Positions 22,133 through 31,248 of a stretch of 43,689 bases of DNA are shown piece by piece; within the stretch, counting starts at the first letter, position 1; the number at the start of each line of letters is the position of its first letter. A program made the translations under genes and the position numbers. The notes below the pieces were generated by a model, which worked only from the letters and a program-made list of their open reading frames with translations, was not told where the DNA came from and did no database searches. Source of the stretch: Paracoccus sp. (in: a-proteobacteria) (lineage in GTDB: Bacteria; Pseudomonadota; Alphaproteobacteria; Rhodobacterales; Rhodobacteraceae); NCBI RefSeq assembly GCF_030538655.1, contig NZ_JAUNTO010000020.1, positions 1-43,689 of the forward strand, written 5' to 3'.

Positions 22133-22633
22133 TTATCCCGCCTCGCGGACGCGTTCTTCGACCACTTCGAACGGGACGCCCGGTTCATCCTTGGCGCAGC
22201 GGATCACCAGCGATGTCTTGACGCTGGCGACGTTGGGGGCGGCGGTCAGGTGTTCGGTCAGGAACCGTTGAAAACTAGGTAAATCGGGCGAGGTGCATTT
22301 CAGGATAAAGTCGATCTCGCCGTTCAGCATGTGGCATTCGCGCACCAGCGGCCAACTGCGGGCCAGTGCTTCGAAGGCGGACAGGTCGCGTTCGTGCTGG
22401 CTGGCCAGCCGGACCATGGCGAACACCTGCACTTCGAACCCCAGTTCGCGCGGGTCGATGTCGGCGTGATAGCCGCGGATATGGCCACTTTCCTCAAGCG
22501 CGCGGACGCGGCGCAGGCAGGGCGGCGCGGAAATACCAACCCGGCGGGCCAGTTCGACGTTGGTCATACGGCCATCGGCCTGTAACTCGGCCAGAATTCT
22601 GCGGTCGATTTCGTCCAGCCGTGTGCCTGCCAT
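22133..22633 (-). CDS. Lrp/AsnC-family transcriptional regulator
   Basis: 166 aa with the ATG at 22633, preceded on the minus strand by AGGAAGAA. The N-terminal helix-turn-helix follows the Lrp pattern [45 protein letters not shown], and the C-terminal RAM domain covers [17 protein letters not shown]...[22 protein letters not shown]. Feast/famine regulators form octamers and sense amino acids. The gene diverges from trxB with a 137-bp shared upstream region containing two palindromes, so autoregulation and control of trxB are both possible. Confidence 0.92.
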   Translation of the reverse strand: MAGTRLDEIDRRILAELQADGRMTNVELARRVGISAPPCLRRVRALEESGHIRGYHADIDPRELGFEVQVFAMVRLASQHERDLSAFEALARSWPLVRECHMLNGEIDFILKCTSPDLPSFQRFLTEHLTAAPNVASVKTSLVIRCAKDEPGVPFEVVEERVREAG

Positions 22634-22685
22634 TTCTTCCTGCCCTTGCCCGAAATTCAGACGGAAACTATCCTGTAGGGCGATC

Positions 22686-22724
22686 TTGCGCAATATTATT
22701 TCGCGGAATTGTGCTGCATTGCAG
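22686..22724. promoter_or_regulatory. palindromic sites between the lrp-type gene and trxB (candidate operator)
   Basis: Two dyads sit in the divergent promoter region: TTGCGCAA (22686-22693) and CTGCA-T-TGCAG (22714-22724), separated by an A/T-rich stretch (AATATTATTT). Spacing between their centres is about 29 bp, near three helical turns, as expected for cooperative binding by an Lrp-type octamer. This is inference from geometry only. Confidence 0.35.
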
Positions 22725-22770
22725 AACCGGGCGGCGCCCACTACCTAGGGCGAAACCAGATGAGGCGATC

Positions 22771-23721
22771 ATGTCCAGCAAACACACGCAACTTTTGATT
22801 ATCGGTTCGGGACCGGCGGGCTATACGGCGGCGGTCTATGGTGCACGGGCAATGCTGAACCCGCTGTTGATCCAGGGGATACAGCCCGGCGGACAGCTGA
22901 CCATCACCACAGAAGTTGAAAACTGGCCCGGCGAAGTGGAGGTTCAAGGCCCCGATCTGATGGTCAAGATGGAGGCGCACGCCCGCGCCATGGGGGCCGA
23001 GATCGTCACTGATCTGGTGACGTCGCTGGACCTGTCGGTGCGTCCGTTCCGTGCGACATGTGATTCCGGCGCGGTGGTGACGGCGGATGCGGTGATTCTG
23101 GCGACCGGAGCACAGGCGCGCTGGCTGGGTCTGCCATCCGAGGAGAAGTTCAAGGGCTTCGGCGTCAGCGCCTGCGCCACCTGCGACGGATTCTTCTATC
23201 GTGGGCGCGAGGTTCTGGTGGTCGGCGGTGGTAATACCGCGGTCGAGGAGGCGCTGTTCCTGACCAAATTCGCCAGCAAGGTGACCCTGGTTCATCGCCG
23301 CGACAGCCTGCGGGCGGAAAAGATTTTGCAACAGCGGCTGTTGAATAACCCCAAGGTGCAGGTGATCTGGGATCACGAATTGGACGAAGTGCTGGGCGAT
23401 GATACCCCTCTGGGTGTCACCAGTGCGCGGCTGCGCTCGGTCAAGGACGGTTCGGTGCAGGATGTGGCGGTGGCAGGGGTGTTCATTGCCATCGGCCATG
23501 CGCCCGCCAGCGAGTTGGTCAAGGATCAGCTGGAGCTGCACAATGGTGGTTACGTCAAGGTCGAGCCGGGCAGCACGCGGACCTCGATTCCGGGCGTGTT
23601 CGCGGCAGGCGATCTGACCGATCACGTCTATCGGCAGGCCGTGACCAGTGCGGGGATGGGCTGCATGGCGGCGCTGGACGCCGAACACTGGCTGGCCGAA
23701 CAGGCAGCGGTGGTGGGCTGA
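22771..23721 (+). CDS. trxB: thioredoxin-disulfide reductase
   Basis: NADPH- and FAD-dependent flavoprotein that reduces thioredoxin. 316 aa. FAD-binding [12 protein letters not shown] (12-23), the redox-active CATC at 135-138, the NADPH-binding [10 protein letters not shown] and the C-terminal FAD motif [10 protein letters not shown] are intact. The ATG at 22771 gives the usual N-terminus; an upstream reading from 22366 lies over the divergent regulator and is rejected. Confidence 0.96.
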   Translation: MSSKHTQLLIIGSGPAGYTAAVYGARAMLNPLLIQGIQPGGQLTITTEVENWPGEVEVQGPDLMVKMEAHARAMGAEIVTDLVTSLDLSVRPFRATCDSGAVVTADAVILATGAQARWLGLPSEEKFKGFGVSACATCDGFFYRGREVLVVGGGNTAVEEALFLTKFASKVTLVHRRDSLRAEKILQQRLLNNPKVQVIWDHELDEVLGDDTPLGVTSARLRSVKDGSVQDVAVAGVFIAIGHAPASELVKDQLELHNGGYVKVEPGSTRTSIPGVFAAGDLTDHVYRQAVTSAGMGCMAALDAEHWLAEQAAVVG

Positions 23722-23730
23722 GACATGTGA

Positions 23731-23753
23731 GGGGGCGCGTGTCACCGGCCCCC
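23731..23753 (+). terminator. possible trxB transcription stop
   Basis: GGGGGC (23731-23736) and GCCCCC (23748-23753) form a six-pair GC stem around an 11-nt loop, 10 bp past the trxB stop. There is no T tract, so termination would need Rho or the hairpin may simply protect the 3' end. Confidence 0.4.
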
Positions 23754-23823
23754 GACCATCCGCTTGCTTGCGCTGCGCTGCCGCATCGCTAGGATCGCGT
23801 CACCGACTGGGCAGGAGGCGCGC

Positions 23824-26800
23824 ATGTTCCATAAGATCTTGATTGCCAACCGTGGCGAAATTGCGATCCGCGTGATGCGGGCAGCGAATGAGTTGGGCAA
23901 GCGGACGGTCGCTGTCTATGCCGAAGAAGACAAGCTGTCGCTGCACCGTTTCAAGGCGGATGAGGCGTATCGCATCGGCGAGGGGCTTGGCCCGGTTGCG
24001 GCCTATCTGTCGATCCCCGAGATCATCCGGGTGGCGCGCGAATCCGGGGCGGATGCGATCCATCCCGGCTATGGCCTCTTGTCGGAAAACCCTGATTTTG
24101 TCGATGCTTGTGCGGCGGCGGGCATCGCCTTCATCGGGCCTGCCGCAGATACGATGCGGGCGCTTGGCGACAAGGCATCGGCGCGGCGGGTGGCGATTGA
24201 CGCCGGCGTGCCGGTCATCCCTGCAACCGGGGTTCTGGGCGATGACTGGGACGCGATCCGGGCCGAGGCGGGCGAGATCGGCTATCCGTTGATGTTGAAG
24301 GCGTCCTGGGGCGGCGGCGGTCGCGGGATGCGTCCGGTTCTTGGCTCGGATGAATTGGAAACCAAGGTCCGCGAGGGGCGGCGTGAGGCCGAGGCAGCTT
24401 TCGGCAATGGCGAGGGTTATCTGGAAAAGATGATCCAGCGCGCCCGGCATGTCGAAGTGCAACTTTTGGGCGATACGCATGGCGGCCTTTACCACCTTTA
24501 TGAGCGTGATTGCACCGTTCAGCGCCGCAATCAAAAGGTGGTCGAGCGTGCCCCTGCGCCTTATTTGAATGACGCGCAGCGGACCGAGGTGTGCGAACTG
24601 GCGCTGAAGATCGGCCGCGCGGTGGGGTATCAGAACGCGGGCACGGTCGAATTCCTGATGGATATGGATTCGGGCGCGTTTTATTTTATCGAGGTGAACC
24701 CGCGCGTTCAGGTGGAGCATACCGTTACCGAGGAAGTCACCGGAATTGATATTGTTCAGGCGCAGATCAAGATTGCCGAAGGTGAAACGCTGGCCGAGGC
24801 GACAGGAATGCCCACGCAGGATACGATCACCCTGTCAGGCCACGCGCTGCAATGCCGGGTAACGACCGAAGATCCGCAGAATAACTTTATTCCCGATTAT
24901 GGTCGGATCACGGCCTATCGCACGGCGACCGGCATGGGTATTCGTCTGGACGGCGGCACGGCTTATGCGGGCGGGGTTATCACGCGATTTTACGACAGCT
25001 TGCTGGTCAAGGTCACAGCTTGGGCGCAAACACCGGATCAGGCGATCAAGCGGATGGACCGGGCTTTGCGCGAATTTCGGGTTCGTGGGGTTTCGACCAA
25101 TATCGACTTTGTGATTAATCTGCTGAAACATCCGGTGTTTCTGGCCGATGAATATACCACAAAGTTCATTGATACGACGCCCGATTTGTTCACCTTTCGG
25201 AAGCGGCGCGACAGGGCCACGAAGATCCTGACCTATATCGCCGATATTTCAGTGAACGGGCACCCCGAAACCGCAGGCCGCGCCGCGCCGCCCGCCGAGG
25301 TGCGCCCGCCCGTGCCGCCCGTGCCCTTGGTTGAGCCTGCACCCGGCACCCGGCAACTTTTGGAAGAAAAAGGCGCGCAGGCGGTGGCCGACTGGATGGC
25401 GGCGCAAAAGCGGCTGCTGATCACCGACACCACCATGCGCGATGGGCATCAGTCGCTGCTGGCGACGCGGATGCGGTCAATTGACATGATCCGGGTTGCG
25501 CCCAGCTATGCCGCCAATCTGCCGGGGCTGTTCAGCGTCGAATGCTGGGGCGGGGCGACGTTTGACGTGGCTTATCGGTTCTTGCAGGAATGTCCGTGGC
25601 AGCGGCTGCGCGATATTCGGGCGGCCATGCCCAATCTGATGACCCAGATGTTGCTGCGCGCCAGCAATGGCGTTGGTTATACGAACTACCCCGATAATAT
25701 CGTCCAATCCTTTGTCAAACAGGCGGCAGAGACCGGGATCGACGTGTTCCGGGTGTTTGATAGTCTCAACTGGGTGGAAAATATGCGGGTCGCCATGGAT
25801 GCGGTGGTTGACAGCGGAAAGATCTGCGAGGCAGCGATCTGTTATACCGGCGATATTCTGGACCCCGACCGGGCGAAATATGATCTGAAATATTACGTCG
25901 CCATGGGGCGCGAATTGCGCGATGCCGGGGCGCATATTCTGGGCCTGAAAGATATGGCCGGGCTGCTGAAACCCTCGGCTGCGGGGGCGTTGATCCGCGC
26001 GCTGAAGGATGAAGTCGGGCTGCCGATCCATTTTCACACCCATGACACCAGCGGCATGGGCGGCGCTTCGATCCTCGCTGCCGCAGATGCGGGCGTTGAT
26101 GCGGTTGATTGCGCCATGGATGCACTGTCGGGCAACACCAGTCAGCCGACGCTGGGGTCCGTGGTCGAGGCGCTGGCCCGCACCGACCGCGACACCGGGC
26201 TGAACATCGGCGCGATCCGGGCGATGTCCAACTATTGGGAGCGGGTGCGCGAGGGCTATGCCGCCTTTGAATCCGGCCTTCAGGCCCCCGCGTCAGAGGT
26301 TTATCTGCACGAGATGCCGGGCGGTCAGTTTACCAACCTCAAGGCGCAGGCGCGCAGCATGGGGCTGGAAGAACGCTGGCATGAGGTCGCGCAGACCTAT
26401 GCCGATGTGAACCGGATGTTCGGCGATATTGTGAAGGTCACGCCCTCGTCCAAGGTCGTGGGCGATATGGCGCTGATGATGGTGGCGCAGGGGCTGACTC
26501 CCGATGATGTGCTGGACGAGGGCCGCGAGGTGTCCTTCCCCGACAGCGTGGTCGATATGATGCGCGGCAATCTGGGCCAGCCCCCCGGCGGCTGGCCCGA
26601 GGCCTTGCAGCGCAAGGTGTTGAAGGGCGAAACCCCGATCAAGGGCCGCCCCGGCGCGCATCTGCCGCCCGTCGATCTTGAGGAAACCCGCGCCAAGGTC
26701 AGCGCCGAGATGGAGGGCCGCGCCGTCGATGACGAGGATCTGAACGGCTATCTGATGTACCCCAAGGTTTTCTTGGATTACATGGGCCGCCATCGCCTTT

Positions 26801-27258
26801 ACGGTCCGGTGCGCACCCTGCCGACGCGGACCTTTTTCTATGGGATGCAGCCGGGCGATGAGATCAGCGCCGAGATCGACCCCGGAAAGACGCTGGAAAT
26901 CCGCCTGCAAACCATTGGCGAGACGGATGAGAACGGCGAGGTCAAGGTGTTCTTTGAACTGAACGGCCAGCCGCGCGTGGTGCGCGTGCCAGACCGTTCG
27001 GCCACCGGCGCGGCGGCGGCGCGGCCCAAGGCGGATGCGTCGAACCCCGGCCATATCGGTGCGCCGATGCCGGGTGTTGTCGCCTCGGTCGCGGCGACAG
27101 CGGGGGCCAAGGTCGCGCAGGGCGATCTGCTGCTGACCATCGAGGCGATGAAGATGGAAACCGGCATTCACGCTGATTGCGCTGGTGTGATAAAGGTCGT
27201 CCATGTGACTGCGGGGCAGCAAATCGACGCCAAGGATCTGTTGGTGGAAATTGAGTGA
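23824..27258 (+). CDS. pyc: pyruvate carboxylase
   Basis: Carboxylates pyruvate to oxaloacetate, an anaplerotic reaction feeding the TCA cycle. 1144 aa in one chain. The N-terminal biotin carboxylase/ATP-grasp part starts FHKILIANRGEIAIRVMRAA and contains KASWGGGGRGM and EVNPRVQVEHTVTEEVTG. The carboxyltransferase domain begins near residue 535 with DTTMRDGHQSLLATRMR and contains the metal-binding HFHTHDTSG. The C-terminal biotinyl domain carries the biotin lysine at about Lys1110 in EAMKMETG. AGGAGG upstream supports the ATG at 23824. The biotin ligase gene in this window is the likely modifying enzyme. Confidence 0.97.
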   Translation: MFHKILIANRGEIAIRVMRAANELGKRTVAVYAEEDKLSLHRFKADEAYRIGEGLGPVAAYLSIPEIIRVARESGADAIHPGYGLLSENPDFVDACAAAGIAFIGPAADTMRALGDKASARRVAIDAGVPVIPATGVLGDDWDAIRAEAGEIGYPLMLKASWGGGGRGMRPVLGSDELETKVREGRREAEAAFGNGEGYLEKMIQRARHVEVQLLGDTHGGLYHLYERDCTVQRRNQKVVERAPAPYLNDAQRTEVCELALKIGRAVGYQNAGTVEFLMDMDSGAFYFIEVNPRVQVEHTVTEEVTGIDIVQAQIKIAEGETLAEATGMPTQDTITLSGHALQCRVTTEDPQNNFIPDYGRITAYRTATGMGIRLDGGTAYAGGVITRFYDSLLVKVTAWAQTPDQAIKRMDRALREFRVRGVSTNIDFVINLLKHPVFLADEYTTKFIDTTPDLFTFRKRRDRATKILTYIADISVNGHPETAGRAAPPAEVRPPVPPVPLVEPAPGTRQLLEEKGAQAVADWMAAQKRLLITDTTMRDGHQSLLATRMRSIDMIRVAPSYAANLPGLFSVECWGGATFDVAYRFLQECPWQRLRDIRAAMPNLMTQMLLRASNGVGYTNYPDNIVQSFVKQAAETGIDVFRVFDSLNWVENMRVAMDAVVDSGKICEAAICYTGDILDPDRAKYDLKYYVAMGRELRDAGAHILGLKDMAGLLKPSAAGALIRALKDEVGLPIHFHTHDTSGMGGASILAAADAGVDAVDCAMDALSGNTSQPTLGSVVEALARTDRDTGLNIGAIRAMSNYWERVREGYAAFESGLQAPASEVYLHEMPGGQFTNLKAQARSMGLEERWHEVAQTYADVNRMFGDIVKVTPSSKVVGDMALMMVAQGLTPDDVLDEGREVSFPDSVVDMMRGNLGQPPGGWPEALQRKVLKGETPIKGRPGAHLPPVDLEETRAKVSAEMEGRAVDDEDLNGYLMYPKVFLDYMGRHRLYGPVRTLPTRTFFYGMQPGDEISAEIDPGKTLEIRLQTIGETDENGEVKVFFELNGQPRVVRVPDRSATGAAAARPKADASNPGHIGAPMPGVVASVAATAGAKVAQGDLLLTIEAMKMETGIHADCAGVIKVVHVTAGQQIDAKDLLVEIE

Positions 27259-27266
27259 GCGAGTCA

Positions 27267-27320
27267 CCGGGGGGCTTCGCGCCCCCCGGACCCCCCGCGG
27301 GATATTTGGAAACGAAAGAC
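27267..27320 (+). repeat. dispersed intergenic repeat, copy 3
   Basis: GC hairpin at 27267-27289 (CCGGGGGG and CCCCCCGG arms with an inner TTC loop) followed by the arm GGATATTT-GG-AAACGAAAGAC at 27300-27320. It lies directly downstream of pyc and before the RNA methyltransferase gene on the same strand. Confidence 0.85.
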
Positions 27321-27348
27321 GGGGCGGGTTGCCCTGGTATGGTGACGG

Positions 27349-28545
27349 ATGACTGATCTGCCGGTGGTGCGTTTGCGCCCGAAATCGAAACCTCAGGCGA
27401 TCCGGCACGGGTTTCCCTGGGTTTATGCTGATGAACTGGTATTGGATCGCCGGTCCCGCGCGATTGAGCCGGGATCTTTTGCGGTGCTGGAGGATGCCGA
27501 GCGGGTGCCGCTGGCCTTGGTGACGGTGAATCCGGCGTCCAGGATTGTGGCGCGGGTGATGGATGCCGATCCGGCGGTCGTGATTGATGACGCGTGGCTG
27601 CGGGCGCGGCTGGCGCGGGCCTTGGCGATGCGGGAACGGTTGTATGATGCGCCGTTTTACCGGCTGGTTCATGCCGAGGCGGATGGCTTGCCCGGTCTGG
27701 TGATCGACCGTTTCGGCGATGTTGCCGTGATGCAACCCAATGCCGCCTGGGCTGACCGGATGGCCGGGGATATTGCCGCTGCGCTGGCCGGGGTGACAGG
27801 TGTGGCTACGGTGATCCTGAACGGGCAGGGGCGCGCGCGCGGGTTGGAGGGGCTGGATGAACGGACCGAGGTTCTGTTTGGCGTGGCCCCCGATGCGCCG
27901 GTTCAGGTGCCGATGAATGGGGCGGTCTACCTGGCTGATCTGGTGGGCGGACAAAAGACCGGGCTGTTTTATGACCAACGGCCCAACCACGCCTTTGCGC
28001 AGCGTTTGGTTGCGGGCGCGCGGGTGCTGGATGTGTTTTCTCATGTCGGCGGCTTTGGTCTGGCGGCGCTGGCTGCCGGGGCCGCGCAGGCGACCTGTGT
28101 CGATGGCAGTGCCGCCGCGCTGGATCTGGCGCAGGGCGGGGCGCGGGCGATGGGGGTGGCGGATCGGCTGACCACGCAGCGCAGTGATGCCTTTGCCGCG
28201 CTGATCGCTCTGCGCGAAGCGGATCAGCAGTTCGACGTTGTTATCTGCGATCCGCCCGCCTTTGCCCCGGCCAAGCCGGCGCTTGAGACTGGATTGCGCG
28301 CCTATGAGCGGGTGGCCTTTCTGGCTGCGCCGTTGGTCGCGCCGGGCGGTTATCTGGGATTGTGTTCGTGCAGCCATGCCGCCGATCTGGCCGCGTTCCG
28401 CAATGTCAGCGCGCGCGGGATCGGACGGGCCGGGCGGCGGGCGCAGTTGATCCACAGCGGGCAGGCCGGGCCGGATCATCCGGTTTTGCCGCAACTGGCC
28501 GAATCGGGTTATCTGAAATCACTGTTTTTTCGGCTGGACGGATGA
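27349..28545 (+). CDS. class I SAM-dependent RNA methyltransferase, RlmI/RlmK type
   Basis: 398 aa. An N-terminal PUA-like RNA-binding part (about 1-80, with IRHGFPWVYADELV) is followed by a Rossmann methyltransferase domain. Motifs include YDQRPNH, VLDVFSHVGGFGLAALAAGA (SAM binding), the catalytic-loop region CDPPAFAPAK and GGYLGLCSCSHAADL with the cysteine typical of m5C/RlmI-like enzymes. The probable product is methylated rRNA. I recall Rhodobacter sphaeroides RSP_2647 as a relative next to a PIN protein; this is from memory. The stop overlaps the PIN gene by ATGA. Confidence 0.85.
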   Translation: MTDLPVVRLRPKSKPQAIRHGFPWVYADELVLDRRSRAIEPGSFAVLEDAERVPLALVTVNPASRIVARVMDADPAVVIDDAWLRARLARALAMRERLYDAPFYRLVHAEADGLPGLVIDRFGDVAVMQPNAAWADRMAGDIAAALAGVTGVATVILNGQGRARGLEGLDERTEVLFGVAPDAPVQVPMNGAVYLADLVGGQKTGLFYDQRPNHAFAQRLVAGARVLDVFSHVGGFGLAALAAGAAQATCVDGSAAALDLAQGGARAMGVADRLTTQRSDAFAALIALREADQQFDVVICDPPAFAPAKPALETGLRAYERVAFLAAPLVAPGGYLGLCSCSHAADLAAFRNVSARGIGRAGRRAQLIHSGQAGPDHPVLPQLAESGYLKSLFFRLDG

Positions 28546-29063
28546 AAGCGGTTCTGGATGCCTGCGTCCTTTACCCGACAGTGCTGCGGGAAATTCTGAC
28601 CGACCCGGCGCTGGTGGCGCATTATGCGCCGGTCTGGACACCGCGCCTGCGGGATGAATGGCTGAACGCTGCGGCCCGGCACGGTATCCGCGACGTCGCC
28701 GGGGCCGAGGCCGCGTTGCTGGCTGAGCGTATCGCGCCCGCAGCGGATGCCCGCGCCATTCCGGCGGTGGATCTGCCGGATGCCGCTGATCTGCATGTGC
28801 TGGCTGCGGCGATTGACGCCGATGCGCCGCTGATCGTCACGCTGAATTTGCGCGATTTTCCGCAACGGGTGCTGGCACCGCTTGGTATCCGCGCGCTGCA
28901 CCCCGATGCCTTTCTGCTGGATCTGCACCGCGATCATCCGGGGGGCGTGGCGCAGGCTGTGGCAGCGGTGCATGCACGTGCCGTGCGAATGGGCGGCGAT
29001 CTGCCGTTGCGCACCTTGCTGAAACGGTCGGGGTTGCCGCGTCTGGCTAAGGTGCTCGCTTGA
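28542..29063 (+). CDS. PIN-domain ribonuclease-like protein
   Basis: 173 aa, starting inside the stop of the methyltransferase gene (ATGA at 28542-28545). The acidic residues of an active PIN nuclease are in place: Asp6 in LDACVLYP, Glu39 in RDEWLNA, Asp83 in ADLHVLAAA and Asp105 in NLRDFP. PIN proteins usually cleave RNA with Mg2+. Many are VapC-type toxins, but no antitoxin frame precedes this one, and its partner is an RNA methyltransferase. It resembles a Rhodobacterales family I know as RSP_2648-like. An RNA-processing role is more likely than a toxin role. Confidence 0.8.
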   Translation: MKAVLDACVLYPTVLREILTDPALVAHYAPVWTPRLRDEWLNAAARHGIRDVAGAEAALLAERIAPAADARAIPAVDLPDAADLHVLAAAIDADAPLIVTLNLRDFPQRVLAPLGIRALHPDAFLLDLHRDHPGGVAQAVAAVHARAVRMGGDLPLRTLLKRSGLPRLAKVLA

Positions 29064-29079
29064 TGGTGGTTGCCGTTAT

Positions 29080-29098
29080 CGCTAACCATCGTTAAGCG
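29080..29098. promoter_or_regulatory. imperfect palindrome upstream of zwf
   Basis: CGCTAAC (29080-29086) and GTTAAGCG (29091-29098) form an imperfect dyad in the 60-bp gap between the PIN gene and zwf, about 26 bp before the zwf start. It could be an operator for a sugar-responsive regulator, but it does not match the HexR consensus I know. Low confidence. Confidence 0.3.
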
Positions 29099-29123
29099 AA
29101 TAAGGCGGAAAAAGGAGTCTGCC

Positions 29124-30572
29124 ATGGTTTCGCGTGTCATTCCGGTCGAAGATTTCGATCTGGTCATTTTCGGCGCCACCGGCGATCTGGCGCATCGCAA
29201 GATTTTGCCGGGCCTCTATCGTCGCTTTATCGCCGGTCAGATTCCCGAAACCGCGCAGATCATCGGGGCGGCACGCACCCGCCAGGACGATGCCACATTC
29301 CGCGAACAGGTGCGCGCGGCGGTGGCTGAATTTGGTGGCGTCGCGGCGGATGAACCGCAACTGGATGCGTTTCTGTCGCTGATCGGATATGTGCCGATTG
29401 ATGCCACCGGCGAAGGCGGCTGGTCGGAACTGAAATCGCGGGTGCGCCCCGGTGCGGTTCACGCGTTCTATTTCTCGGTCGCGCCGTCGCTGTTTGGCGA
29501 TATTGCGCAGCGTCTGGCCGGGCATGGCATTGCCGATGCAAACAGCCGGATTGTGGTGGAAAAGCCGTTCGGCCGCGATCTGGAATCCGCCCGTGCGCTG
29601 AACGCCACGTTGGCGCAGCATTTCACCGAGGAACAGATTTACCGCATTGACCACTATCTGGGCAAGGAAACCGTGCAGAACCTGATGGCCGTCCGGTTCG
29701 CCAATATTCTGTTCGAACCGCTGTGGAAGGCCGAATATGTCGATCATGTTCAGATCACCGTAGCCGAAACCGTGGGTGTGGCCGGGCGCGGCAGCTATTA
29801 TGACAAATCCGGCGCGATCCGCGACATGGTGCAGAACCACATGATGCAGCTGCTGTGCCTGATCGCGATGGAGCCGCCCTATCATTTCGACCCCAACGCC
29901 GTGCGCGATGAAAAGCTGAAGGTGATCCGGGCGCTGGAACCTGTTGGCCCGGATGATATTGTGCGCGGCCAGTATCAGGCCAATGGGGACGGCACGTCTT
30001 ATATCGAGGATGCCGAAAACCCGGATTCCCGCACCGAAAGCTATGTCGCGATGAAGGTGCGCATCGCCAACTGGCGCTGGCAGGGCACGCCATTTTATCT
30101 GCGCACCGGCAAAAAGCTGCGTGCCCGCACCAGCGAGATTGCCATCACCTTCAAAGAGCCGCCGCACTCGATCTTTGACGAAGGGGTGCCCAAGGCGGAC
30201 CAGCTTGTCATCCGCCTGCAACCGAACGAGGGTATGAATCTGAAGGTAATGATTAAAGAGCCGGGGCCGGGCGGAATGCGTCTGGTTCAGGTGCCGCTGG
30301 ACATGACCTTTGCCGAGGCGCTTGGCGCGGATGGGGCAGACGTGCCGGACGCTTACGAACGGCTTATCATGGATGTGATCCGCGGCAACCAGACGCTGTT
30401 CATGCGTGGCGACGAGGTAGAGGCCGCCTGGGCCTGGACCGACCCGATCATTCAGGCGTGGGAAAACGGCAAAGCCCGGCCCGAGCCTTATGACGCCGGA
30501 TCATCCGGCCCGGAGGAGGCGCTGCGGCTGTTGCATCGCGATAACCGCCGTTGGCGTGAAATAAGGGCGTAA
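29124..30572 (+). CDS. zwf: glucose-6-phosphate 1-dehydrogenase
   Basis: Oxidises glucose-6-phosphate to 6-phosphogluconolactone with NAD(P)+, opening the oxidative pentose phosphate and Entner-Doudoroff routes. 482 aa. The coenzyme-binding motif GATGDLAHRK is at residues 17-26 and the substrate-binding motif RIDHYLGKE is present. The ATG at 29124 follows AAAAAGGAG; an in-frame ATG at 29070 would add a Lys/Arg-rich leader. First gene of zwf-pgl-pgi. Confidence 0.97.
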   Translation: MVSRVIPVEDFDLVIFGATGDLAHRKILPGLYRRFIAGQIPETAQIIGAARTRQDDATFREQVRAAVAEFGGVAADEPQLDAFLSLIGYVPIDATGEGGWSELKSRVRPGAVHAFYFSVAPSLFGDIAQRLAGHGIADANSRIVVEKPFGRDLESARALNATLAQHFTEEQIYRIDHYLGKETVQNLMAVRFANILFEPLWKAEYVDHVQITVAETVGVAGRGSYYDKSGAIRDMVQNHMMQLLCLIAMEPPYHFDPNAVRDEKLKVIRALEPVGPDDIVRGQYQANGDGTSYIEDAENPDSRTESYVAMKVRIANWRWQGTPFYLRTGKKLRARTSEIAITFKEPPHSIFDEGVPKADQLVIRLQPNEGMNLKVMIKEPGPGGMRLVQVPLDMTFAEALGADGADVPDAYERLIMDVIRGNQTLFMRGDEVEAAWAWTDPIIQAWENGKARPEPYDAGSSGPEEALRLLHRDNRRWREIRA

Positions 30573-30576
30573 GACA

Positions 30577-31248
30577 ATGCAACTGATCGAATATCCTGAC
30601 CGTGATTTTCTGGCCCTGTCACTGGCACAGACGATTGCCGGGCAGTTGGCCCAGCATCTGCGCACGGCTGAACGCGCATCGTTAAGTGTGCCGGGTGGCA
30701 CGACGCCTGCGCCGGTATTTGACACGCTGTCCGGCACCGATCTGGATTGGGGCCGTGTCAGCGTTATTCTGGGGGATGAACGCTGGGTTGACGGTGAACA
30801 TCCCCGGTCCAATGCCCGGCTGCTGCGCCGTCACTTGTTAAGGGACAAGGCCGCGGTGGCGAACCACATTCCGCTGTATACCGGCGATGCCGACCCTGAA
30901 ACAGCGGCGGATATGGTGGCGGCGCAGATCGCGCCGCATCTGCCGCTGACCGTGGCCTTGCTGGGGATGGGCCACGACATGCACACGGCCAGCCTGTTTC
31001 CCGATGCGCCGATGCTGGCGCGGGCACTGGCCTCGGATGCGCCGCCGGTGATGGCGATCCGCGCTGACAGCGCGGGCGAGCCGCGCATTACCCTGACCGC
31101 TCCGGTTCTGCGCGGAGCCTTGGCGATCCATCTGATGATCCTTGGCCCTGAAAAGCGCGAGGTGCTGGACAAGGCCGCCAGCCTGCCCCCCGAACAGGCG
31201 CCGATCCGCGCCTTTCTTGACAACGCAACCGTGCATTGGGCCGAATGA
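30577..31248 (+). CDS. pgl: 6-phosphogluconolactonase
   Basis: Hydrolyses the lactone made by Zwf to 6-phosphogluconate. 223 aa of the DevB/NagB-like fold, with the family motifs [26 protein letters not shown] with the neighbouring [11 protein letters not shown], and [16 protein letters not shown], which holds the proposed catalytic His. It begins 4 bp after the zwf stop and overlaps pgi at its end. Confidence 0.95.
   Translation: MQLIEYPDRDFLALSLAQTIAGQLAQHLRTAERASLSVPGGTTPAPVFDTLSGTDLDWGRVSVILGDERWVDGEHPRSNARLLRRHLLRDKAAVANHIPLYTGDADPETAADMVAAQIAPHLPLTVALLGMGHDMHTASLFPDAPMLARALASDAPPVMAIRADSAGEPRITLTAPVLRGALAIHLMILGPEKREVLDKAASLPPEQAPIRAFLDNATVHWAE

Noticed and set aside
28362-28541. A longer N-terminus for the PIN protein
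   Set aside because: It would overlap the methyltransferase by 180 bp and give an Arg/Gly-rich leader; the ATGA-coupled start places the PIN Asp at residue 6 as usual.
27349-29063. Toxin-antitoxin module based on the PIN gene
   Set aside because: The partner gene is a 398-aa methyltransferase, not a small DNA-binding antitoxin, and no small frame overlaps the PIN start.
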